A stretch of 64,000 nucleotides of DNA from contig CP126743.1 in the NCBI GenBank assembly GCA_036287865.1, positions 186,001 to 250,000 of the forward strand, given 5' to 3'. Positions within the stretch are counted from its first letter, which is position 1, and every line of letters begins with the position of its first letter. Under the pieces are notes generated by a model that saw only the letters and a list, made by a program, of their open reading frames with translations, had not been told where the DNA came from and searched no databases. Shown here piece by piece: positions 46,276 to 57,958 of the stretch. A program made the translations under genes and the position numbers. The DNA is from Fluviibacter phosphoraccumulans_A (GTDB lineage Bacteria; Pseudomonadota; Gammaproteobacteria; Burkholderiales; Rhodocyclaceae).

Positions 46276-46465
46276 AATGCCCCTTGCAGCGTTGGTGATG
46301 CCCAGCGTTGCTTGAACCAATGCTTATAGCAATGGTCGAAGGCACATAATCTGCTGTTGTGATTGCCTCTTGCGGGTGAACCTGATGCGGTACGCCGTCG
46401 ACCTCACTGAACTCAGGTTCAAAGTCACCTAGGTATTGTTACGTTCGCGGGGGGTGCCCTCATTC
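46276..46465 (+). ncRNA. ssrS: candidate 6S RNA (ssrS) or other structured RNA after zapA
   Basis: About 190 non-coding bases between zapA and the convergent gntR gene. The position right after zapA is where ssrS lies in many proteobacteria. Structure seen: GCAGCGTTGG (46286-46295) with CCAGCGTTGC (46302-46311), ten pairs with two G-U; ACCAATGC with GCAATGGT; and a long arm GGTGA-ACCTGA (from 46375) with TCAGGT-TCACC around 46413-46429. TTGAACC near 46312 can alternatively pair with GGTTCAA near 46416, giving the single long rod expected of 6S. Identity rests on location and pairing only; I could not check the consensus. Confidence 0.5.
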
Positions 46466-46485
46466 ATTAGTTTCTGAATCGCATG

Positions 46486-47154
46486 CTACCCTACCAGCAG
46501 GTGCGCGCGCATTGCTGCATCCGCGCCTTCGGCATCTCGATCCAGCATCGCCGCCAGAATTAACCGATGTTCGGCAAGAGATGAATCCAACCGGCCGACG
46601 CGCGAGAGCGAATTCAATCGCGACAACTTCAGCACTTTACGCAGGTCGTTAATGATCTGGATCAACCAGCGATTGCCCGCCTGTTCCTGAACAATCCGGT
46701 GAAACTCCTGATTAACCTCAAAGAATTGAAGGATTTCATTGGCTGCAGCCGCCACTTCCAGCGCATCGTGACACGCCTGTAGCCGACTCGCCGCTGCGTC
46801 ATCGAGTTTACGAGTCGCTTCATAGGCACATCGCCCTTCAAGCATGGCCAGAACAGGGTAAATCTCGGCGGCATCCTCTTTAGAAATCTCGGCCACATAA
46901 CAACCACGACGCGGTTTTAGCGTGACCAAACCCTCGACCGCAAGGACTTTCAGCGCCTCCCGTAACGGCGTCCGGGAGATGCCGTAACGGGCCACAAGTG
47001 CCAGTTCGTCAATCCAATCCCCCGGCTGCAATACGTGGTCGAAAATCTCCTCGCGCAGGCGGTTAGCGACCTCCTGATAAAGCGCTGAAGAAACAATGGG
47101 TTGCCGAGCGCCGCGCGGCGTCTTTTTGGGGGGAGTCGGGGATGTTGCACCCAT
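46486..47154 (-). CDS. GntR-family (FCD domain) transcriptional regulator
   Basis: A 222-residue regulator from ATG 47154. The winged helix has VANRLREEIFDHVLQPGDWI and the recognition part GISRTPLREALKVLAVEGLV. The C-terminal FCD domain has EIYPVLAMLEGRCAYEAT, NQEFHRIVQEQAG and SLAEHRLILAAMLDRDAEGA, which binds carboxylic-acid ligands in relatives. It is divergent from the methylmalonyl-CoA mutase gene, so control of the propionyl-CoA genes is the natural guess. A perfect palindrome CATAATTATG overlaps its start (47152-47161). It ends with TAG right after HLLVG; reading on would add HAIQKLMNEGTPRERNN, so a slight truncation is possible. Confidence 0.9.
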   Translation of the reverse strand: MGATSPTPPKKTPRGARQPIVSSALYQEVANRLREEIFDHVLQPGDWIDELALVARYGISRTPLREALKVLAVEGLVTLKPRRGCYVAEISKEDAAEIYPVLAMLEGRCAYEATRKLDDAAASRLQACHDALEVAAAANEILQFFEVNQEFHRIVQEQAGNRWLIQIINDLRKVLKLSRLNSLSRVGRLDSSLAEHRLILAAMLDRDAEGADAAMRAHLLVG

Positions 47155-47330
47155 AATTATGAATAACGTATGATTCGGCTTATATATGTAGTGTGGTAGT
47201 GTGCTGTCAGCAGTCTGCCACAGTTTGCTGCTTTCACCCAAAGCAGCACTTCCTGCGAAGTACAGGTCGTGTGATCGTCTGCGCGATTTGTTGCACCGCA
47301 ACCGTCAAGAATTTCCGTCGTGAGGTTTGC

Positions 47331-49488
47331 CATGAGTCATTCGAACAAAGCCACCCCAGAGGCCATTGAAGCCTGGAAAAGGCAGCCGCCAAACAGTCGC
47401 CGGATGGCGATCTGAGCCGTCTGGACTGGCACACGCCGGAAGGTCTAACGGTCAAGCCGCTCTATACACAGCAAGATGTCGAAGGTCTGCAGTATGCCGA
47501 TACTCTGCCGGGGTTTGCCCCGTTCCTGCGCGGCCCACAACCCACCATGTATGCGGTCAAACCATGGACGATCCGTCAGTACGCCGGTTTCTCCACCGCC
47601 GAAGCCTCGAACGCTTTCTACCGCAAGGCGCTCGCCGCCGGCGGCCAGGGCGTCTCGGTCGCACTTAATCTGGCAACGCACCGTGGTTACGACTCGGACA
47701 ACGCCCGTGTAGTCGGTGACGTTGGTAAGGCCGGAGTAGCGATTGATTCGGTCGAAGACATGAAGATTCTCTTCGACCAGATCCCGCTCGATAAGATTTC
47801 TGTTTCGATGACCATGAACGGCGCCGTGCTACCGATTCTGGCGGGCTATATTGTGGCCGCCGAAGAACAAGGTGTGTCGCAGGACAAACTGTCCGGCACG
47901 ATCCAGAACGACATTCTTAAAGAGTTCATGATTCGTAACACCTATATTTATCCGCCAACGCCATCGATGAAGATTATTTCGGACATCTTTGGCTACACGG
48001 CACAGCACATGCCGAAGTTCAACTCGATCTCGATTTCGGGTTATCACATCCAGGAAGCAGACGCGAACCAGACGATTGAGCTGGCTTTCACACTGGTCGA
48101 TGGTCGCGAGTACGTCCGTACCGGTATCGCTTCAGGTCTCGACGTTGATGCCTTTGCTGGCCGCCTATCGTTCTTCTGGGCTGTGGGCATGAATTTCTAT
48201 CTGGAAATTGCCAAGATGCGTGCAGCGCGTCTGCTCTAGCACCGGATCATGTCGGAATTCAATCCGAAGAGCGCCAAGTCGCTCATGCTGCGCACCCATT
48301 CGCAGACGTCGGACTGGTCGCTCACCGAGCAAGACCCATACAACAATGTGGTGCGCACCACGATCGAAGCGATGGCAGCCGTGTTCGGCGGCACCCAGTC
48401 GCTGCACACCAATGCACTGGACAAAGCCATTGCGTTGCCAACCGAGTTCTCGGCTCGTATCGCCCGCAACACCCAGCTGATCATTCAAGAAGAAACCCAC
48501 ATCACCAACGTGATCGATCCGTGGGCCGGCTCCTACATGATGGAAAAGCTCACCCAGGATATGGCTGACAAGGCCTGGAGCATCCTCGAGGAAATCGAAG
48601 CCATGTGCGGCATGACCAAAGCCGTAGAATCGGGCTGGGCCAAGATGCAGTTCGAAACCTGTGCCGCTGACAAGCAAGCACGCATCGACTCCGGCAAAGA
48701 CGTCATCGTCGGTGTGAACAAATACAAGCTGGCCAAGGAAGATGACATCGACATTCTCGATATCGACAACCATGCTGTACGTGAAGCCCAGGTTGCCCGA
48801 CTGCAGAAGATCCGGGCAACGCGCGATAGCGCAGCGGTTGATGCCGCGCTGAATGCGCTGACAGAAGCTGCAAAATCTGGCCATGGCAACTTGCTCGACC
48901 TCACCGTTAAGGCAATCCGCCTACGTGCAACGGTCGGCGAAGTATCCGATGCGCTGGAAAAGGTCTTTGGCCGTTTCCGCGCAAACAACCAAACCATTTC
49001 TGGGTGTGTACGGAGGCGTTGTGCAAGATCAGGAAAGCTGGGAAGAGATCAAGCAAGACATCGAGAAGTTCGTTCAAGAACAAGGCCGCCGTCCACGCAT
49101 CATGATTGCCAAGCTGAGCCAGGATGGTCACGACCGCGGCGCCAAAGTTGTGGCAACGGCCTTCGCCGATCTCGGTTTTGGCATTGACATGGGCCCACTC
49201 TTCCAGACACCGGAGGAAGCCGCACGCCAGGCTATTGAAAACGATGTACACGCCATCGGCGTATCGTCGCTGGCCGCCGGCCACAAAACGCTGCTACCAA
49301 CCCTGGTGAATGCACTGAAGGAACAGGGCTCCGATGACATCATCGTCTTCGCTGGCGGCGTAACTCCAGCGCAAGACTACGATACCCTATACAAGACTGG
49401 CGCCAAGGCCATCTTCGGACCAGGCACGCGCATTGAAGATTCGGCCCGCACAGTGCTGGCCGAAATTCGCAAAGCACTGGCCAAGTAA
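47331..49488 (+). pseudogene. methylmalonyl-CoA mutase, two frameshifts and an amber codon
   Basis: B12-dependent enzyme converting methylmalonyl-CoA to succinyl-CoA; about 719 codons, full length. ATG 47331 opens SHSNKATPEAIEAWK. One A is missing at 47377-47380 (KKAAAKQSPDGDLSRLDWHT). The substrate barrel has RGPQPTMYAVKPWTIRQYAG and NLATHRGYDSDN. An in-frame TAG at 48237 replaces Trp in RLL-W-HRIMSEFNPK. An extra G at 49002-49004 shifts TISGVYGGVVQDQE. The cobalamin domain is readable after that (SQDGHDRGAKVVATAFADLG; SSLAAGHKTLLPTL). The nonsense codon cannot be a homopolymer artefact, so the gene is probably dead. Confidence 0.93.
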
Positions 49489-49509
49489 GCCCCGCTTTCT
49501 GCACTGAGT

Positions 49510-50398
49510 ATGAACGCGATGCGCCCGGAAGAAGTCACCACGCTCACCGAAGCCGATCAGGCTTTGGTGGCGGGTGTGCTTGCCGGTCAGCGTCGTGCGT
49601 TGGCCAAATCGATTACGCTCATCGGAATCCACGCGTGAGGATCATCAGATCCGTGCTCAGCAAGTTCTGAACGCGTTACTGCCGAGTACGGGCAACGCCA
49701 TCCGCATTGGCATTTCCGGCGTACCCGGTGTTGGTAAATCGACCTTCATCGAAGCGCTTGGCACGTGGCTCATCAAAAAGGGACACAAACTCGCCGTATT
49801 GGCAGTTGATCCTTCTTCGAGTGTTTCCGGTGGTTCGATTCTGGGTGATAAAACCCGCATGGAACAACTCTCCATGCGTGAAGAGGCCTTTATTCGCCCG
49901 AGCCCGTCTTCCGGTTCGCTCGGCGGCGTCGCCGAAAAAACGCGTGAAGCCATGCTGCTCTGCGAAGCCTCCGGCTACGATGTGATCATCGTCGAAACCG
50001 TTGGCGTTGGCCAATCAGAAACAACTGTAGCAGGTATGGTCGACATATTCTGCCTACTGCAACTACCAAACGCCGGTGATGACCTACAGGCCATTAAAAA
50101 GGACATCGTCGAAATTGCCGACCTGGTGATTATTAATAAAGCAGATATTGACCCGCGGGCGGCAACCGTCACCGCCGCTCAGTGGAAGAACTCGCTCGGC
50201 ATGCTGCGCCCGACCAGCCAGAACTGGCATCCACCGGTACTCGCACTCAGCGCTTTGCATCACGATGGTATTGAGAAATTCTGGAAAGCTATTGAAAAGT
50301 ATCGCGCCGCGCTGGTACCTATCGGCGAGTTCACTGAACAGCTGCTAGGCGCTTTTATTGGCACAACCCTTCCAACGACCACCGGTCTTGGCTCGTAA
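49510..50398 (+). pseudogene. meaB: methylmalonyl-CoA mutase GTPase chaperone (MeaB/ArgK), frameshift and altered C-terminus
   Basis: G3E-type GTPase that protects and reloads the mutase. ATG 49510 opens NAMRPEEVTTLTEADQALVA. An extra G near 49621 must be dropped for ITLIESTREDHQIRAQQVLN. The P-loop GISGVPGVGKSTFIEALG, AVDPSSSVSGGSILGDKTRM, IVETVGVGQSETTVAGMVD and the base motif VIINKADID are intact. After EKYRAALVPIGEF the sequence leaves the family and stops at TAA 50396. About 40 residues of the usual 325-340 are missing, including the dimerisation C-terminus. Confidence 0.87.
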
Positions 50399-50426
50399 TT
50401 CCGGATATCACCTAAGGAGTCCCACT

Positions 50427-51959
<1,533 letters not shown>

Positions 51960-51978
51960 TCGCCAGGGAGATAAAAAC

Positions 51979-53927
51979 ATGTTCAAGAAAATCCTGATTG
52001 CAAACCGCGGCGAAATCGCCTGTCGCGTTATCAAGACTGCCCGCAAGATGGGCATCAAAACCGTTGCCGTGTATTCGGAAGCTGATGCGTCGGCGGCGCC
52101 ACGTCGAACTGGCTGATGAAGCCGTCTGTATCGGCCCGGCTGCCTCGAAAGAGTCTTATCTGGTCATCGACAAGATCATCGCCGCCTGTAAACAGACCGG
52201 TGCTGAAACGGTTCACCCCGGCTACGGCTTCCTATCGGAAAACGCCGACTTCTGCCGTCAACTGGAAGCTAATGGCATTGTGTTCATTGGCCCGAAGGTG
52301 TTGGCACTAGAATCGATGGGCGACAAAATCGCCTCGAAGAAACTGACTAATGAAGCCAAGGTCAACACGATTCCTGGTTATAACGACCCGATCGACACAC
52401 CCGATCAGGCCGTTGAAATCGCCAAGGGTATTGGTTACCCGGTGATGATTAAAGCCTCGGCCGGTGGCGGCGGCAAAGGTCTGCGCGTTGCCTTTGGCGA
52501 TAAAGAAGCCTACGAAGGCTTTGCTTCGTGTAAGAACGAGGCAAAGAACGCCTTCGGTGATGATCGTGTAAAGTTTGTTGAAGAACCACGTCACATTGAA
52601 ATCCAGGTGCTGGGTGATGCCCACGGCAACGTGGTGTATCTGAACGAGCGCGATTGTTCGATTCAGCGTCGTCACCAGAAAGTCATTGAAGAAGCGCCGT
52701 CGCCATTTATCGACCCGGCCACCCGTAAAGCCATGGGTGAGCAGGCCGTTGCGTTGGCCAAGGCCGTGCAATATCAATCGGCTGGTACGGTTGAATTTGT
52801 GGTGGACAAGGACAAGTCCTTCTACTTCCTCGAAATGAACACCCGTCTGCAGGTAGAGCACCCTGTTATCGAACTGATTACGGGCCTCGACCTGGTTGAG
52901 CAGATGATCCGCGTTGCGGCTGGTGAAAAACTCGCCTTTGGCCAATCAGATGTTCAACTAAACGGCTGGTCTATGGAATGTCGTATCAACGCAGAAGATC
53001 CGTTCCGCGGCTTCCTGCCATCCACTGGCCGCCTGGTGAAGTTTGCACCACCGCAAGAAGTGCCGGGCCAGGTACGTGTTGATACCGGCGTTTACGACGG
53101 CGGCGAAATCTCGATGTTCTACGACTCAATGATCGCCAAGCTGATCGTTCACGCAGCAACCCGTGAACAGGCCATCGAACGCATGCGCGATGCACTGAAT
53201 AGCTTCGTCATCCGCGGTGTTGCTTCGAATATCCCGTTCCAGTCTGCGCTGATGCAGCACCCACGCTTCCAGGCTGGTAACTTCACGACAGCATTTATCA
53301 GTGAAGAATATCCGAAAGGCTTTGACGCCAGCGATGTGCTGCACGATAATCCCGCCCTGCTGCTGAGCGTTGCCGCTTTTGTTCATCACACCTATATCGA
53401 CCGCGCTGCGCGCGTTACCGGTCAATTGCCCGGCCATGAGCTCAAGGTGGGTGATGAATGGGTTGTGCTGCGTGATGGTGTACCGCATAGCGTTACGGTC
53501 GAAGCCGCTGAAGGTGGTTACGATGTCATTTATGCGGGCGAAACGTTCAAACTGCGCTCCGATTGGAAATTGGGTGAAGCGCTCCATGCAGCTGGAACGC
53601 CGCAAACTGGCTTACCGCCTATTCCACTGGGGCACCCAGGTAGATCTGGCCGTGCTGCGCGCCCGCGCCGCCGAACTACTCTGTCTGATGCCAGAAAAAC
53701 AGGCGCCGGATATGTCGAAGTTCCTGCTCTCGCCAATGCCTGGCTTGCTACGAGAAGTTGCTGTTGCAGTTGGCCAAGAAGTTAAGGCTGGCGAGAAGCT
53801 TGCCGTTATCGAAGCCATGAAGATGGAAAACATCCTTAAGGCCGAGCAAGACGGCAAGGTGAAGAAGGTCTCGGCAGCCGCTGGCGAATCGCTATCGGTC
53901 GATCAGATCATCATTGAGTTTGAATGA
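51979..53927 (+). pseudogene. propionyl-CoA carboxylase alpha (biotin-containing) subunit, frameshifts and small deletions
   Basis: Biotin carboxylase plus biotin carrier, about 649 codons against 665-670. ATG 51979 opens FKKILIANRGEIACRVIKTA. A one-base shift near 52100 is needed for RHVELADEAVCIGPAASKES. The ATP-grasp loop KASAGGGGKGLRVAF is present. VKFVEEPRHIEIQVLGD lacks four residues (usual FVEKFVEEPRH), a 12-base loss between repeats. Near 53585 another shift (with about 10-15 residues missing) leads to QLERRKLAYRLFHWGTQVDL. The biotin motif VIEAMKMENILKAEQDG and final VDQIIIEFE close the protein. The clean homologue accC at 22746 shows what is selected. Confidence 0.9.
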
Positions 53928-53952
53928 TCTAATTCCGCTTCAACAAAAAGCA

Positions 53953-54426
53953 TCAGCCAGCCAGTTTGGCAAACGCGTCAATCACTTCCTGCGGCGCCTG
54001 TACCAGCTCGATCAATACGCCTTCGCCGGCAATCGGAAATTCATCGTTGGCTTTCGGGTGCATAAAGGTAATGTCATAACCGGCAGCGCCTTTACGGATG
54101 CCGCCCGGCGCAAAACGTACGCCGTTGTTAGTCAGCCACTCAACGGCTATCGGCAGGTTATCTACCCACAGACCAATATGATTCAAAGGAGTAGCGTGTA
54201 CGGCCGGCTTCTTTTCCGGATCCAGCGGCTGCATCAGATCGACTTCTACCTTGAACGGGCCTTTGCCCATAGCGGTGATGTCTTCATCCACGTTTTCACG
54301 TTCGGAAACGAAGTTACTCGTGATCTCGAGGCCGAGCATATCAACCCACAGCGTACGTAGCTTTTCTTTCGAAGGGCCGCCAATGGCGATTTGCTGTACG
54401 CCGAGAATCTTGAATGGACGTGTCAT
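53953..54426 (-). CDS. VOC-family protein, possible methylmalonyl-CoA epimerase
   Basis: A 157-residue vicinal-oxygen-chelate protein with two paired beta-alpha-beta units: KILGVQQIAIGGPSKEKLRT at the N-terminus and ATPLNHIGLWVDNLPIAVEW in the centre. Candidate metal ligands are His in NHIGLW and Glu in VLIELVQ; the first His of true epimerases appears as Gln (GVQQIAI), so the metal site may differ. The location converging on pccA next to the mutase genes supports a link to methylmalonyl-CoA, but lactoylglutathione lyase-type activity is not excluded. Intact. Confidence 0.78.
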   Translation of the reverse strand: MTRPFKILGVQQIAIGGPSKEKLRTLWVDMLGLEITSNFVSERENVDEDITAMGKGPFKVEVDLMQPLDPEKKPAVHATPLNHIGLWVDNLPIAVEWLTNNGVRFAPGGIRKGAAGYDITFMHPKANDEFPIAGEGVLIELVQAPQEVIDAFAKLAG

Positions 54427-54444
54427 GCTGATACTCCTTGAATA

Positions 54445-55233
54445 TTAAACAGATTGGCGCTGGCTGTAGCGATACATTACAATGCCAGCAAAAATCATGG
54501 GTAGGCTGAGCCACTGCCCCATGGAAAGAGTGCCGAAGAGCAAACCAAGAAAATCATCGGGCTCGCGGCCAAATTCAGCAACAAAGCGCGCAAGGCCATA
54601 GCCCATCAGAAACACGGCTGAAACAGCCGCCCGTGGACATGGCTTGGCGGCATACCACCAGAGCAACACAAACAGCAGAACCCCCTCCAGGGCAAACTGG
54701 TAGAGCTGTGATGGATGACGCGGGAAATAATCCGTACGCGGGAAAATCGTGGCCCATGGCACATCGGTCACACGACCAACGAGTTCGCCATTAATAAAGT
54801 TACCCATACGCCCTGCCGCTAAGCCTAGCGGCACCAACGGGGCAATAAAGTCCGTGACTTCAAAAAAACTACGCCCGTGTTTGCGACCATAAAGCCACAT
54901 CGCAAACAATACGCCCAACAAGCCGCCATGGAACGACATGCCGCCCCGCCAGAGGGCAAAGATTTCCAGCGGATGGCTCAGGTAGTACCCTGCCTTGTAG
55001 AACAGCACATAGCCTAAGCGCCCCCCGAGCACAACGCCCAGTGCGCCATAGAAGAGCAGATCATCAATAGCCTGGTTGGTCCAGCCGGCTTGCGACAGCT
55101 GTTTGGCATGTACGCGGCCGAGCAGCACAAAGAGCACAAAAGCGAGCAAGTACATCAAGCCGTACCAATGCACTGACAGCGGTCCGATGCTTATAGCGAC
55201 AGGATCAAACTGCGGGTGAATCAGATAAGACAT
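54445..55233 (-). CDS. lgt: prolipoprotein diacylglyceryl transferase
   Basis: Transfers diacylglyceryl from phosphatidylglycerol to the lipobox cysteine; essential in most Gram-negatives. The 262-residue membrane protein has HWYGLMYLLAFVLFVLLGRV, the WRGGMSFHGGLLGVLFAMWL block and the Lgt signature GLAAGRMGNFINGELVGR. Needed for the lipoproteins in this window (livJ, TlpA-like, glycine-zipper). Intact. Confidence 0.96.
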   Translation of the reverse strand: MSYLIHPQFDPVAISIGPLSVHWYGLMYLLAFVLFVLLGRVHAKQLSQAGWTNQAIDDLLFYGALGVVLGGRLGYVLFYKAGYYLSHPLEIFALWRGGMSFHGGLLGVLFAMWLYGRKHGRSFFEVTDFIAPLVPLGLAAGRMGNFINGELVGRVTDVPWATIFPRTDYFPRHPSQLYQFALEGVLLFVLLWWYAAKPCPRAAVSAVFLMGYGLARFVAEFGREPDDFLGLLFGTLSMGQWLSLPMIFAGIVMYRYSQRQSV

Positions 55234-55350
55234 AGCAACCTGTAAAGTTCACAGCAAAACCCTGCTGTGGCGATAGAATAACGAAATTATAGGCCACGAT
55301 GAGCCCTCGGCTCAGGCAAAGTCCGTCTGATTGTTCCCAAAGGATCTGTT

Positions 55351-57207
55351 ATGCCGCAATACCGCTCCCGTACTTCGACTCATGGCCGCAACATGGCTGG
55401 TGCACGCTCGCTATGGCGTGCCACCGGCATGAAAGACGGCGACTTTGGCAAACCGATCATTGCCGTTGTAAACTCGTTCACGCAATTCGTGCCGGGTCAC
55501 GTACATCTTAAGGATCTAGGCCAACTAGTCGCACGTGAAATCGAAGCAGCCGGCGGCGTTGCCAAAGAGTTCAACACCATTGCCGTTGATGATGGCATTG
55601 CCATGGGCCACGGCGGCATGCTCTATTCGCTGCCATCGCGCGAACTGATTGCTGACTCAGTGGAATACATGGCCAATGCCCACTGTGCCGATGCCCTGGT
55701 CTGTATTTCTAACTGTGACAAGATCACTCCGGGGATGCTGATGGCAGCCCTGCGTCTGAATATTCCTGCGATTTTTGTGTCGGGCGGCCCAATGGAAGCC
55801 GGCAAAGTCAAAATTGGCGGCAAGGTGATTTCACTGGATCTGGTCGACGCCATGGTGAAAGCGGCTGATTCGAAATGCTCCGATGAAGAAGTCGAAGCCG
55901 TTGAACGTTCCGCCTGCCCAACCTGCGGTTCGTGTTCCGGCATGTTCACCGCCAACTCGATGAACTGCCTGACCGAAGCGCTAGGTCTATCACTACCGGG
56001 CAATGGCACACTGGTGGCCACCCACGCCGATCGCAAATCCCTATTCCTAGGTGCCGGCCAACGTATCGTTGAGCTGTGCAAGCGCTATTACGAACAGGAT
56101 GATGCATCAGTTCTGCCACGCAACATCGCCAACAAGAAAGCTTTTGAAAACGCGATGGCGCTCGATGTGGCGATGGGCGGTTCGACCAATACTGTCCTAC
56201 ACATCCTGGCGGCCGCACAAGAGGCAGGTGTTGATTTCACGATGCATGATATCGATCGCATCTCGCGTCACGTGCCTTGCCTGTGCAAGGTGGCCCCCAT
56301 GACCGAGAAGTACCATATTGAAGACGTACACCGTGCCGGCGGCATTCTCGGTCTTCTCGCCGAGCTGGATCGTGCCGGGGTGATTCATCGTGACACCCCA
56401 ACTGTACATGCACCGACGCTGGGCGCTGCCATGGATCAATACGACATTACGCGCGGCACCGACGAACGAGTTCAGACGCTATTCCGTGCCTCACCCGGTG
56501 GCATTCCAACACAAACAGCGTTTTCGCAAGACCGTCGTTACGATGATCTGGACACCGACCGTGCTAACGGCTGTATCCGTGATCGCGCGCACGCCTACTC
56601 GCAAGATGGCGGCCTGGCCGTCCTTCACGGCAACCTGGCACTGAATGGTTGCATCGTTAAAACGGCGGGCGTGGATGAATCGATTCTGCAATTCACGGGC
56701 AAGGCACGCGTTTACGAAAGCCAAGAAAGTGCTGTTGAAGGCATTCTTTCCGGTGAAGTGGTCGAAAACGATGTGGTGGTGATTCGCTACGAAGGCCCTC
56801 AAGGGGGTCCTGGTATGCAAGAGATGCTGTACCCCACCTCTTATCTCAAGTCACGCGGCCTAGGCAAAGCCTGTGCGTTGCTGACGGATGGCCGATTCTC
56901 GGGTGGCACCTCGGGTCTATCCATCGGCCATGTATCGCCAGAAGCTGCGAATGGTGGTCTCATTGGTCTGGTAGAAACGGGTGACACCATTGAAATTGAT
57001 ATCCCGAACCGCCGGATTCATCTAGCCGTGAGTGAAGACGATCTGGCAGCACGTACCGCTGCGATGAACGCTCGTGGCGACAAAGCCTGGAAGCCAGTAG
57101 CACGTGAACTTGTCGTCTCACAAGCGCTCAAGGCCTACGCGTTATTCGCAACATCGGCAGACCGTGGCGCGGTACGTGATATCAGCCAGGTATCACGCAA
57201 GGCTTAA
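55351..57207 (+). CDS. ilvD: dihydroxy-acid dehydratase
   Basis: Fe-S dehydratase of valine/isoleucine synthesis, 618 residues. It has MAGARSLWRATGMKDGDFGK, the cluster cysteines in SNCDKITPGMLMAALRLNIP and CPTCGSCSGMFTANSMNCLT, and the Lys/metal region LALNGCIVKTAGVD with GPQGGPGMQEMLYPTSYLK. Full length and clean, while the liv import genes are damaged, so the cell appears to make rather than import branched-chain amino acids. Followed by a hairpin terminator. Confidence 0.97.
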   Translation: MPQYRSRTSTHGRNMAGARSLWRATGMKDGDFGKPIIAVVNSFTQFVPGHVHLKDLGQLVAREIEAAGGVAKEFNTIAVDDGIAMGHGGMLYSLPSRELIADSVEYMANAHCADALVCISNCDKITPGMLMAALRLNIPAIFVSGGPMEAGKVKIGGKVISLDLVDAMVKAADSKCSDEEVEAVERSACPTCGSCSGMFTANSMNCLTEALGLSLPGNGTLVATHADRKSLFLGAGQRIVELCKRYYEQDDASVLPRNIANKKAFENAMALDVAMGGSTNTVLHILAAAQEAGVDFTMHDIDRISRHVPCLCKVAPMTEKYHIEDVHRAGGILGLLAELDRAGVIHRDTPTVHAPTLGAAMDQYDITRGTDERVQTLFRASPGGIPTQTAFSQDRRYDDLDTDRANGCIRDRAHAYSQDGGLAVLHGNLALNGCIVKTAGVDESILQFTGKARVYESQESAVEGILSGEVVENDVVVIRYEGPQGGPGMQEMLYPTSYLKSRGLGKACALLTDGRFSGGTSGLSIGHVSPEAANGGLIGLVETGDTIEIDIPNRRIHLAVSEDDLAARTAAMNARGDKAWKPVARELVVSQALKAYALFATSADRGAVRDISQVSRKA

Positions 57208-57230
57208 CGTAAAGCTTTACCGCACCAAGG

Positions 57231-57256
57231 ACAAAGGGCGCCTAGGCGCCCTTTGT
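57231..57256 (+). terminator. hairpin after ilvD (probably bidirectional)
   Basis: A perfect 26-base palindrome, ACAAAGGGCGCC with its complement around TA, between ilvD and the convergent lipoprotein gene. The following T-tract is imperfect (TATTTAA), so it may act by stem stability. Confidence 0.75.
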
Positions 57257-57275
57257 TATTTAAGCAGCGGCGCAA

Positions 57276-57547
57276 TTATTGCGATACTCTACCAGCCTGA
57301 TAGCCCTGATTGTATTCACGCTGCTTCGACTTCTCGTACTGGTCATAAGCATAACCACCGATAGCACCCACAGCCGCACCGCCTACAGCACCCCAGATCG
57401 GGTTGCCACCAGCAATCGCGGTAATACCAGCACCGGCGGCAGCACCGATGCACCACCGGACAGCGTACGTTGCTGCGTATCACTCATGCCCGAACAGCCG
57501 GTCAGAAACGCTGCAACAACAGGAACAATCATCAAAGTCTTTTTCAT
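57276..57547 (-). pseudogene. glycine-zipper outer-membrane lipoprotein, one frameshift
   Basis: Small lipoprotein of about 90 codons. ATG 57547 behind GGAG opens KKTLMIVPVVAAFLTGCSGM with lipobox LTGC. After TLSGGA a base is missing near 57452; the corrected frame gives a glycine zipper (IGAAAGAGITAIAGGNPIWG; AVGGAAVGAIGGYAYDQYEK) ending RVSQ at TAA 57276. Glycine-zipper 2TM proteins of this type sit in the outer membrane. As read, the first frame ends after about 54 residues. The lesion is one missing base in GGTGCATCGG, so sequencing error is possible. Confidence 0.78.
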
Positions 57548-57568
57548 GGTCTTCACTCCGGAATCAGA

Positions 57569-57958
57569 TTACTTGCCAGCTTTGGCGGTTGAGCAAGGGA
57601 AACGCTCTGCAAGGAAACGCGGGGCTGATTCAGCGGCTGGCATATCTTTAATAGCTGGCTTGGCCTCTGCCCATGCCACGTATTCGTCGAGCACTTGCTG
57701 ACGCTGCGGCGCAAGTTGCTTCACGCAGATTTTTGAAGGCGCAGCCTTTGGATAGTGCGTCACCAGATAGGAATCATAAACGCCCTGGCCAAAACCATTG
57801 CAGTAAGCCTGAACCTGAGCATTAGCCTTGTCTTTACAAAGCTGAACGATCTCGCCCGTGCTCGTAACACGTTGCTGTGGTTGTGCAGCAGGTGTTGCAG
57901 CAAATGCCGAAACCGAAATCAAAGCTGCACCAGCAACCAGAATTGTTTTTTCACACAC
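57569..57958 (-). CDS. secreted Rap1a/Tai-like domain protein
   Basis: A 129-residue exported protein with signal peptide (MCEKTILVAGAALISVSAFA). The mature part has GEIVQLCKDKANAQVQAYCN, GFGQGVYDSYLVTHYP and SKICVKQLAPQRQQVLDEYV, matching the Rap1a/Tai immunity fold (cysteine pairs, Y.DSY). Relatives neutralise type VI effectors, but no T6SS or effector is nearby, so its role here is unknown. GTG 57958 lies almost on the AAGGAG; a GTG six bases away from it (57954) would be ideal if the six-A run were seven, so the start may be shifted by a homopolymer change. Confidence 0.72.
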   Translation of the reverse strand: MCEKTILVAGAALISVSAFAATPAAQPQQRVTSTGEIVQLCKDKANAQVQAYCNGFGQGVYDSYLVTHYPKAAPSKICVKQLAPQRQQVLDEYVAWAEAKPAIKDMPAAESAPRFLAERFPCSTAKAGK

